From Chamaecrista fasciculata (Eukaryota > Streptophyta > Magnoliopsida > Fabales > Fabaceae): DNA of 64,000 bases. Of the stretch, positions 55,753 to 64,000 are shown piece by piece. The stretch's first letter is position 1. Each line of letters begins with the position of its first letter. Below the pieces are notes generated by a model. That model saw only the letters and a program-made list of their open reading frames with translations, was not told where the DNA came from and did no database searches. The translations under genes and the position numbers were made by a program. The stretch is from contig QANZ01013659.1 of NCBI GenBank assembly GCA_003254925.1, forward strand, positions 62,001 through 126,000, in the 5' to 3' direction.

Positions 55753-56281
55753 CAAGATCATCCTCTTCCACAGCGAGAGAGACAAGGTTAACATCTACCA
55801 CGAAGCCTTTTGCCGAACTTGTTCCTCTTGGACAAATTTTCTTTACATGCCCAGACTTATTTTTTTTTTTTACATTTCTACTTGTGTAACCCTGAATGTA
55901 TCAATATATCATCATTGACTTGCACTTGCCACAAGCCAAAATTGATCCTTCCATCAAACTTCTCTACATCGGTGCTTGAAACTTTTAACATTGCAACTGT
56001 ATACTGAAAAAGAACAAAAGCAACAAACACATGTTACTAGACTTCCTTTCAGCAACCCAGCAATAAACAATGCAACCAAAACAATTCTCAAGAAAAACAG
56101 GATAATTCCTTTTTGATGTGGATGATCAGATAACATTGCAACCACAAAGCATACTCAGAAATTACTCCACCGAACCATAAGACTCTAATACCACTTGTTA
56201 GGAAAAATAATAATAAAAATAAAAATAACATTTTCCCCTTGAGAATAACCAAAGAAATAAGAAAAAAAATATAATCACAAC

Positions 56282-56706
56282 TAGGGGTGTACACGGGCCG
56301 GGCCGGGTTTATGGCCGGCCCCGATATAGACCCGGGCCGGGCAGGGCCACCGGGTCCGGCCGGGCCATTTTTTTTATAAAAAAAAATTATTTATTCATTC
56401 TATATATATTTTAACTTGTGTATATTGGTAAAACAATTACTTTTTGATCAATTAAATGATGTTTTTATTAATAAAGACATTTAATTTGATTTAATTGTTA
56501 AAAAAGTGTTGATTTAATTAAGATTAAATATACATTTTATGTATATTTTTAATATACAATTGATAAAAATAATAACAGATATGTATTTCTTACAATTAAA
56601 AAAATATTTAGTAGTATACAATATAAATATGTATAGTAAAAAGTTTAAAATAAAAATTTTAAATGTGGGTACCCCGACCAGGCCGGGTCCACCTTGTACA
56701 CCCCTA
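56282..56706. mobile_element. nested hAT MITE, 425 bp
   Basis: TAGGGGTGTACACGGGCCGG at the left and, reverse-complemented, TAGGGGTGTACAAGGTGGAC at the right, with a perfect 8-bp duplication ATCACAAC (56274-56281, 56707-56714). The ends are GGCCGGG-rich and the core AT-rich. It interrupts the 5' LTR of 54244-57047, so it is younger than that element. Confidence 0.92.
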
Positions 56707-57052
56707 ATCACAACACAAAAGAAATTAACGTGGAAACTCCAAATCGGGGAAAAAACCACGACCGCTGCCCGGAGACAACCAGAGAAAAATACTATATAAA
56801 ATTTTTTGCATCACACAATATTCTCTCAACCCATGTCCCCAGTACACCCATATAACTCTCCAAAGCTAATATTTAAATACACCTCACCACTCTAGAATCG
56901 TGAAAATAAAGATGTAAATAATAAATACATCTCACAACACTCAAATAAAAAGCCAAATATAGACTTAAAGTATGTGACTTGGTTCCCATAAAAAAGACCT
57001 TGGACAATGTAGGACCAATTTTCAAGCAAAATCTCAAATTCCCAACACAACT

Positions 57053-57661
57053 CAGGGTAAGAGTTATATATATAAGTTAGAGATCAAAATGGAACTATTA
57101 AAAAACATTAATGACCAAAATAGTACAAAATTTGAGGTAAACATTATGGACCAAAATGAAGTTTTGAGCTATGTATATATATTTGGTGGGTCAAAGTTAG
57201 AGTTATATGAAATCATAGTATTTTAGGTAAACTGGAAATAAAATGTGAATGACTATTGCACCTATTAAATCCACATATTACAAGCAACTAATCAATGGGC
57301 GAAGCTACCATATATAAAAATAATAATAAGATAGGCAAATCTTTAAAAGCATATCGCATTTTGCATCTGGCATGCAAAGATACAAAGTTTCTAATTGGAT
57401 ACCCATTAAAACGACCTTTTTATAAAGAGAATCCAAAGGAATAAATATTTTGAATCTCTTGCTTTTACAAGATCTCAAAGATTCTACCTTTATGTTAATA
57501 CAAAATATTTTCCATTTAGTACATTCAACTTTCTTTTAATGGTACATTTTCATAACAAGAAAAAAAAAAAAAACCAAAACTTTCAGCCGTCAAAGGAGAG
57601 CCTCATTCTAAAAGGCTGTAAAATCCAATTCTTTTTTCTTTTTTCTGATTGTGAAGGAAGG
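57053..57661. other. upstream region of the GT77 gene
   Basis: No gene. AT-rich with a poly(A) stretch at 57560-57573 shortly before the coding start. TATA-like TTTTTATAAAGAG at 57416-57428. Confidence 0.35.
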
Positions 57662-59297
57662 ATGAGAGATTTGGGAGTGAGACAATGGGTCTATCTGTCT
57701 CTTACAACTGGTTTCTTGATCGCCATGCTTTTCGTCCTTCTGTTCCACACTTCTAAACCACTTGAATGGGGTGATCGGAGGAGGATTCTGCTCAAGCCTC
57801 CTACTGTAAGCATTGTTATTTTCTCATATGCCACGCCTTTTTTTTCTCAATTCTTTGTAAGCTTTGTTTAGATGAAAATGAAACAGTGATAGCGAGAAAT
57901 TTTAAGATGAAACAGACCCAGAAATACTTATGTCCCTATTTGAATGTGAATCGAATTAAGGAATCTATTGTTATTTCGTTTCCTCTATCAGTGTTACCCC
58001 TGCTAAACATATTCTTAAACTAATTATCATAGGAATCAACAGATACGAAGTCCTAGACTAATTAGGACCTTGTTGGTAGGTGATCTATTAAACGCTTATA
58101 GAGTCTGGAGGTCTGCCTGAACTTGGTGAACCCCCGGGTCCAATTCACCTAAACTTTTAGTTACAAAAAAAAATGTCCTTAACCATAAAATCTCACAAGG
58201 AGGAGAATTTCAATTAGCATTTTCTATATATATATATAACGTGCTGCTATCTTTCCCATCAGAACAACCCAGAAGGAGAAGAAAAGCTGGTTCAAGTGCT
58301 GAGAAGAGCATCGATGTCAGACAGAACAGTGATACTGACAATGGTAGATAAAGCATGGGCAAGTCCTGGGTCTATCCTCGACGTTTTTCTTCAAGGCTTG
58401 AGAGTTGGCGAAGGGACACAAAAATTCTTAAATCACTTGGTCATCGTAACCATGGATTCCCAAGCTTTTCATTACTGCACCTCCTTGCACCCCTATTGTC
58501 TCCATCCTTCCATCTCTTCCCATTATGTTGACTTCATTAGAAAATCCACAGGCACCTCAAATCAAAATCTCTTCAGCTGGAAGAGAAACTATCTTTTGTA
58601 TAAAGTGCTTCAATTGGGTTACAACTTAATCTACACGGTATGCTTTTCAATCTTTCTGGTTTTTTTAATCCAAAAGTTATACCTCTTAGTATTTCAAACA
58701 CTGAAGTAGTTCTAGTACACGAAATATAGAATATGGAAGTATACTTTTCCCTATTGAACCCCCAGAGTTTTGAGTTTTGCTTCGCAGGATGCAGATGTGA
58801 TATGGCTTAGAAGTCCACTTCCACACTTCCACAATGTATATGATCTCTCAATTTCATGTGATTTCTCAAGTTATGAACAAAGAGGAGGCAACGCGCAAGA
58901 TGGGGGACTTTTCTTTGTGAAGTCATCTCAAGTATCATATGAATTCTTCAAGCTGTGGAATGTAAGGAAGATTCAATATCCAGACTCTCATGTTGCCAAG
59001 TCCATATGTTCGGATGTATGGCAGAATCAAGATGCAATTGAAGCGTACGGCTTTCGAACTAAGGATGTGAACGCAACTTATTTTGGTGGATTTTGCCAGC
59101 TAAATAAGGATGAGTTTAGGATGGCTTATACAATGCATGCCAATTGTTGTGAAGATCTTCAAAGCAAAATTCATGACCTGAAGCTCTTTCTCCATGATTG
59201 GATCCACTTCAGAGCACATTTATCAAAAAATTACACAGTGGATGAATTGGAACACAAGGATTTGCGGTGGAGAGCTCCACTCAAGTGTTTGAAATGA
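57662..59297 (+). CDS. At4g15970-like nucleotide-diphospho-sugar transferase (GT77), 3 exons, 342 aa
   Basis: Exons 57662-57805, 58263-58637 and 58788-59297 join in phase. Type II membrane topology: a short cytosolic N-terminus, a helix at about 10-28 (WVYLSLTTGFLIAMLFVLLF), then a Golgi-lumen catalytic domain. The nucleotide-sugar site DADVIWLRSP (DxD, start of exon 3) and the NLFSWKRNYLLYKVLQLGYN helix before it are typical of plant GT77 members. Also typical are QDGGLFFVKSS, QDAIEAYGF, TYFGGFCQLN and a Cys-rich MHANCCEDLQSK end. The start at 57662 gives the normal short cytosolic tail; an upstream in-frame Met at 57539 would add an unlikely Lys-run leader. The donor/acceptor sugars of this subgroup are not established. 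Confidence 0.93.
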
Positions 59298-59353
59298 ATA
59301 TCCATTTGCGTAGTTAAATGCAATTCTCAATGTCAGAGCAATACACTAAATAT

Positions 59354-59496
59354 CCCAGTGAAAATTCAAGAACATTCACTGCTAATTTTTGCTTTGCTAA
59401 TTGCTCCTCCATCAGTCATGATAAATAACCCAGTGAAAATTCAAGAACATTCACTGCTAGTTTTTGCTTTGCTAATTGCTCCTCCATCAGTCATGA
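59354..59496. repeat. tandem duplication of about 75 bp in the GT77 3' flank
   Basis: CCCAGTGAAAATTCAAGAACATTCACTGCTA (two parts under 20 bases quoted elsewhere) followed by TTTTTGCTTTGCTAATTGCT and CCTCCATCAGTCATGA occurs twice in succession with one or two differences. Recent local duplication. Confidence 0.85.
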
Positions 59497-59548
59497 CTAT
59501 AATAAGCTTATTCTTCTTCTTTTTTTGGTAAAGGACTATAATAAGCTT
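59495..59548 (-). mobile_element. micro-retroinsertion between 15-bp repeats
   Basis: GACTATAATAAGCTT is repeated exactly at 59495-59509 and 59534-59548. The 24-nt insert is ATTCTTCTTCT, seven T, then GGTAAAG; on the minus strand this is CTTTACC followed by a mixed A-rich tail. Confidence 0.6.
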
Positions 59549-60227
59549 CAACATCTAGTTCCAGCATATCTTTTTCTAACAGAGTCAATGGCTCTTGAGT
59601 AAACCTCATGGAAGAAAAATAAAATAAAAATTTCCAATAATTAATGTCTAACTATAGTCAATTATTATACTGTACGGTTAGTAAAGCCTTTATAATTGTC
59701 AATTCATACTCATGTCGATGAAAAACTGTAACCCCAATTCATACCATGGACATCAAAAGAGTCATATATTGCAGAAGCAGAACATTTACAGCAGCTAACA
59801 GTCTTCAGAATGACAGCTATGGAACATACTTCAAAGTTCAAACAAATGCATCCTTTAATACACTTGGCTTATTTATAATTTGCATAACGTTCATGATTGC
59901 ATCTGAAATAAACAAGCCACTCTCACTCCCTCAATTTTCACATCATGCTTTTCCCCACTATATTTCAGGCAAAGGTTAGCCTATTAAGTGAAGTTTTTTA
60001 GTTTATAGTTGGTACATTTTCCATGATTGATAAATGTTCGAACACAAAGGAATATAGAAGTTGATGCAAGAATACAGAATACTCAGCAGGGAGCACAAAA
60101 TTTTGGTGCATAGAATAGAAGAATAACAAAAGATTTACATGAAATTATATGTAACATCAGTTAAATATTCCTAATGCACGAGAAGTCTCTCACAGTGACA
60201 CGTGAAAAATTTTACAGAATGTCTGGG

Positions 60228-61165
60228 TTAATACGGAATTTTGTTATCTTCAGGTAGATCCCAATTGTCGTCATCTTCTTCCCTTTTTGTTGCTGCGACA
60301 TCCTGCTTGTTCTGTATTGGAGATCTTACAAAGGGGCGCCTGAAAATGGTGCGAGACAAACAAGTATTATCAAATCATATTCATCTGTGCCAAACTAGAG
60401 TTCTAATAACCAGAAGAACCTCGAATTTCTATCTCAATTCATCAACACACACATATACATATATATACACGTATATGTGTCCAATCACAACAACAATTAA
60501 ATAGGACAATACTTCGTATGAACATGAAGAAAACCAAACCTGTCTCTAGTTCTCCAGCCTATGAACAGTTTCGAGAAAAATAAAAGCCGAAAATCTTCTT
60601 GTTTCTAGTTGTTACTTGTTATCTATTTACCAGAAAAAGCAAACTACAAGCTAAGTAAACAAGATGCGTGAAAGAAAACTATGAATTAGGTCAAAAACAA
60701 GAAAGGGAACCTTCTGCGATTTCGCTTGGCAGCCTCACGGGACTTGCGCTTCTTAGATTCCTGCGTGTTTTCGAAGAACCTCCTCCTCTTAGATTCTTGA
60801 ATAACACCGGCCTTCATCACCTCTCTTCGGAACCTATTGATCAGTCTCTCCTCGGGCTCGTTGTCCTCAACCACCACCTGCACATTGTACCCCGATTTGA
60901 AGAACAGTGTGTTCGCATAAGCGAGAGAAGGGCATATCACAGAGGATAAATAAGAAGTGGAAGAGGAGGATGAGTGATCGTCATCATGGACACGCAGTGG
61001 CACCAAATTAGCACCAAATTTCTGTGTCTGAGACGGAAAACGAGTCGATGAAGAATGAGAATTGAGTTGTAATTGCTGAGGCGATAGCGAGAGATTTTGG
61101 TGTAAGGATGGTTTTGCGAGTGAGAGAAAAGGTAGAAAGTTGGAGAGGGAGAAAGAGGCAGCCAT
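60228..61165 (-). CDS. RPS21: plastid 30S ribosomal protein bS21c, 2 exons, 188 aa
   Basis: Exons (minus) 61165-60711 and 60339-60228 join in phase (567 bp). The first about 80 residues are Ser/Leu-rich and Arg-poor in acidic groups, a chloroplast transit peptide (MAASFSLSNFLPFLSLAKPS). The mature part is bS21: GYNVQVVVEDNEPEERLINR, FRREVMKAGVIQESKRRRFF and a Lys/Arg-rich helix (ESKKRKSREAAKRNRRRRP). A plant-specific acidic tail follows (KREEDDDNWDLPED). It binds the 30S platform near the anti-Shine-Dalgarno region in plastid ribosomes. The Arabidopsis counterpart is GHS1 (At3g27160, from memory), whose loss changes sugar response. The donor GTTCCC is weak after AAG. Confidence 0.93.
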
Positions 61166-62451
61166 TGATGAATGAATTTCGAAGAGTGAAGAATGAAGGG
61201 GAAGAGTGAATTGGGGCGATGTGAGAGAAGAAGACTATGCTATTATGGTATGGGCCCTAGTTCATTCTCGTTTCGTTTTTTTCTTCAGAAACCAGAAAAT
61301 TTGAGAAGCTGAATATTTCCGTGCCGTAGTAATAATAACTTGTCAGTTGGGTTTGTCGTTACGAATTTGAATGCGTTATTGGCCCAACAAACTTGCTTTA
61401 TTATACTACTTGGGCCTTATGGGCCTGGGATTGCTTTCTATTCTCTAAAGAAGACCATTTTTTTTTACCAAAAAAAAAAAGACCAATTTTGTTTTCGTGA
61501 AAAAAGTTTAGATAAGTTGGTTCAAGGTAGGCCAATGCATGCCTCTAAGTTCTATGAGTGCTTATAGAGGTACTTACAGACCATTTACCAACAAAACCCT
61601 CACATCGGTAGTGAAATTCGAATTTACGATTTTATGGGTTATGAGTGGACTCCTTATCAACTGTTTAAGGGCAAAACTTACATCAAGTTCCCTACATCCT
61701 TGCTATCAAGTTCTTCAATCGACATTTGACACGTGGCAAAAATTTTATATATGACCAATCATGATAGAGAGAGAATATTAAACACTACTTTTTGCATGAC
61801 CAATCATTGAGGAGAGAGAATGTAATCAAGACTTGTGATTGGTGAAACTTGATAACAAAGATATAATAAACTTGATATAAGTTTTACCCTGAGCTAATTA
61901 CAAAACAAAACCAATTTTGAGATTAATAGTTAAACACCGAGCCTCTATGTAGAATGTTTTGAGTTTTGACGAACAAGCATCATTTACCCAAAAGTATCTG
62001 TAATTTCTTTATCTTTTTTCTAATAAAATTATAATTCAACAATTTTCTATGCAATAAATTCATTAAAAAAATAAGCGAACACTTATTTATATATTTTTTA
62101 AAATATAAGCAATTATCACTGAAAAATTAATTAGTGTTGGCTCTTTCAAGAAAGAATTTTATTTACTGTTGGCCAAGAAAAAACAGTTGCATTTATTACT
62201 CCATTAATAAAATATCAACGAAGAAATTATATTACATGGGGAATTCGTGTTTAATTAAACAATTAACACTAAAGATGTGAAAGCCACCAACAAGAGATTG
62301 ATTTAAGTATTAGTTAAGTGGTTTGGTTTAAAACAATATCTTGAGTTTGAGATTTTATAAATGTGCAAAACTTTATAGGCAACACAAACAATCTAAATTA
62401 ATTTAGACAAAACTTTAGATACTAAGTGGATAATTGAAAAAGAAAAAAAAA
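61166..62451. other. upstream of RPS21 and intergenic
   Basis: 61166-61300 is the RPS21 leader/promoter side (minus strand). A possible micro-insertion lies at 61451-61490: AAGACCATTTTT / AAGACCAATTTT around a TTTTACC plus A-run, with repeats matching at 11 of 12. The rest is AT-rich, without gene. Confidence 0.4.
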
Positions 62452-62788
62452 GGGTAAATTACACTTTGGTACCCTGTGGTTTGACCCTATTTCACTTACC
62501 CTGTGATTTGAAACTTGACACTTTGGTACCCTGTAATATTCTCCATTAACACTTTGGTACCATTTGGAGCTATTTTATAATTCTAACCATAATAAATTTT
62601 GAAAAAATTACATATTGACCCCAATTATTTTTAGTTTTCATTTTAATCCCTAGATAATGTATCTAGGGACCTATTTGTAATTTTTTGAAATTTTTTTGGG
62701 GTCAATATGTAATTTTTGCAAAATTTGTTATGGTTAAAATTAAAAAATAGCTCCAAAGGGTACCAAAATGTTAATGGAGAATACCACA
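62452..62788. mobile_element. foldback Mutator-like MITE, cut by gap
   Basis: GGGTAAATTACACTTTGGTA start and the whole left arm and centre of the 32681-33109 family. The right arm begins (GGGTACCAAAATGTTAATGG) and is lost in the N run. Confidence 0.8.
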
Positions 62789-63092
62789 NNNNNNNNNNNN
62801 NNNNNNNNNNNNNNNNNNNNNNNNNNNNNNNNNNNNNNNNNNNNNNNNNNNNNNNNNNNNNNNNNNNNNNNNNNNNNNNNNNNNNNNNNNNNNNNNNNNN
62901 NNNNNNNNNNNNNNNNNNNNNNNNNNNNNNNNNNNNNNNNNNNNNNNNNNNNNNNNNNNNNNNNNNNNNNNNNNNNNNNNNNNNNNNNNNNNNNNNNNNN
63001 NNNNNNNNNNNNNNNNNNNNNNNNNNNNNNNNNNNNNNNNNNNNNNNNNNNNNNNNNNNNNNNNNNNNNNNNNNNNNNNNNNNNNNNNNNNN
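62789..63092. other. assembly gap (304 N)
   Basis: Run of N following the palindromic arm of a foldback MITE, a likely cause of the assembly break. Confidence 1.
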
Positions 63093-64000
63093 TATATATA
63101 TATATTATGTTTCGGTTTTCAGCAGGCGTATGTCTGTCGATTCAGTGATTCAAATAGACAGATTTGGATATTGTTGAAGAGATTTCTAGGGTTATCTAAG
63201 CAGTAGACTAATAAGTTAGGCACTTGGGTTAATGGATCTGGCGTGATTTGAGATTGTTAATTATTCATTATCATATTAATTACGTACATGCATGTAACTG
63301 GAAAGTTGTAGAAGATTTGATGCTCTAGCATACGTTAGAGAGAGAGAGATCTGCACAATCGTCGCTCTCAGCTGAGGCACATGGAAAGAAGAAGGAAATT
63401 GTGGCAGGACTCTCTATAATGCATTATGTATGTATCTTCCACTTCTCTATCTTTATCATATAGTATATCCATTAATTTGCCTTAATTTAAGCCTTTCTTT
63501 CTTTCTTTGCCGCCACAAATTATTCAAGTTATTACCGCCTTAAATTTCACATGTCTAACACCAAACCTACAAGGCTACAAGCCTATAGCTACCGTCTCTG
63601 GCTCTCTGCTATTCACCAAGAGACAAATCCTATATCTGATCCTAATGCTTTAATTTCTTGATGTACATTCATGTATTAATGTGAAGTTGACCTCAACCAT
63701 AAATAATTTAATATCATTATTGGAGACAAAGTCTTACAAATATCATTATTTTTGTTAAGAGATTCTTTCATTTAGATCAATTGTATGCCATAGGTCAAAT
63801 TTAAATTACTGGAGACAAAGTCTCAAAAATTGAACCGACAATATGTATATATACACACATATATGTGTGTATACACATAATCACTCATCTTTTCGGCCTG
63901 AATATACTCATCTCATCAATTTTTGCTAATTTTATATAATAAAAAAGAACTATCAAATTAGCAGTTGATAAAATATTCTTTTCATCAAAATAATATGTAA
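63093..64000. other. intergenic to window end, no gene
   Basis: Starts with (TA)n. GA repeat at 63341-63350. A CTTT repeat at 63496-63509 and an ATATATACACACATATATGT palindrome near 63850. I see no coding signature. Confidence 0.4.

Larger units (their letters stand above)
54244..57047 (-). mobile_element. non-autonomous copia-type LTR element with two nested insertions
   Basis: A 5-bp duplication CAACT (54239-54243, 57048-57052) flanks it. The 3' LTR is 54244-54691 and the 5' LTR 56197-57047 (interrupted by a hAT element); both have TGTTGGG... ...CTAACA ends on the minus strand. The primer site reads TGGTATTAGAGTC next to the 5' LTR; the purine tract AAGGTGGAGATT borders the 3' LTR. The internal region is under 0.9 kb without the nested solo LTR. 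It keeps only a gag trace: GHVKKICPRGTSSAKGF, a zinc-knuckle end, at about 55855-55800 on the minus strand. It needs proteins from elsewhere to move. Confidence 0.85.
59298..60227. other. intergenic between two convergent genes, with a local 90-bp duplication
   Basis: 59350-59427 and 59425-59496 are two tandem copies of a unit containing CCAGTGAAAATTCAAGAACA and GCTAATTGCTCCTCCATCAG. A micro-retroinsertion (59495-59548) follows directly. An open frame at 59746-59979 shows no family signature. No gene is supported. Confidence 0.55.

Noticed and set aside
59746..60504. Small plus-strand frames in the S21 3' part
   Set aside because: 60241-60504 is the complement of S21 exon 2 and its intron; 59746-59979 has no recognisable domain.
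63301..63620. Possible microRNA precursor in the GA-rich segment
   Set aside because: I could not match any known mature plant miRNA nor see a convincing hairpin.

Overview
This window looks like nuclear DNA of a dicot angiosperm, probably a rosid; I cannot name the species. The signs are AT-rich intergenic DNA, GT-AG introns, and plant gene families: LysM receptor-like kinase, cytosolic ribulose-phosphate epimerase, blue copper protein, plastid ribosomal protein S21 and ankyrin/PGG proteins. There is also a dense plant transposon load (Ty1/copia, L1-type LINE, hAT, Mutator-like, PIF/Harbinger, SINE-like). It is a draft assembly: N runs lie at 30044-30694 and 62789-63092, and single Ns at 7100, 25853 and 44052 look like contig joins.

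Left part (1-19 kb). Mobile-element remnants fill 1-7 kb, including a PIF/Harbinger-like element that carries a broken lectin-receptor-kinase fragment. A single-exon LysM receptor-like pseudokinase of LYK2 type follows (8127-10175, minus). Next is an eight-exon cytosolic ribulose-5-phosphate 3-epimerase gene (14293-17206, minus) with a 5-bp microexon. In Arabidopsis the LYK2 and RPE genes are neighbours too (At3g01840/At3g01850, from memory).

Middle (19-30 kb). A tandem array holds about seven broken copies of the terminal exon of an ankyrin-repeat/PGG-domain membrane protein. The units are separated by TATG-type tetranucleotide tracts that often end in the TATAG splice acceptor. A two-unit block is repeated at 19.07 and 25.85 kb. 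The array is cut at 29276 by an LTR that runs into the first gap.

Right part (33-62 kb). Five ordinary genes stand among transposons: an At3g27210-like protein of unknown function, a lipase that lacks one internal exon, a two-exon blue copper protein, an At4g15970-like GT77 glycosyltransferase, and plastid ribosomal protein S21 (minus). Three of these match Arabidopsis At3g27160, At3g27200 and At3g27210, which suggests microsynteny. A 4.9-kb copia element with TA...TA termini sits in the 3'-UTR of the blue copper gene. A three-level nested LTR/solo-LTR/hAT structure lies at 54.2-57.0 kb.

Besides ordinary transposons, the window holds at least six tiny insertions of 15-24 bp. Each is a few bases plus a poly(A/T) run, flanked by 12-17 bp direct repeats. 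They look like extremely truncated target-primed retro-insertions. I found no CRISPR array, rRNA or convincing tRNA or miRNA gene.
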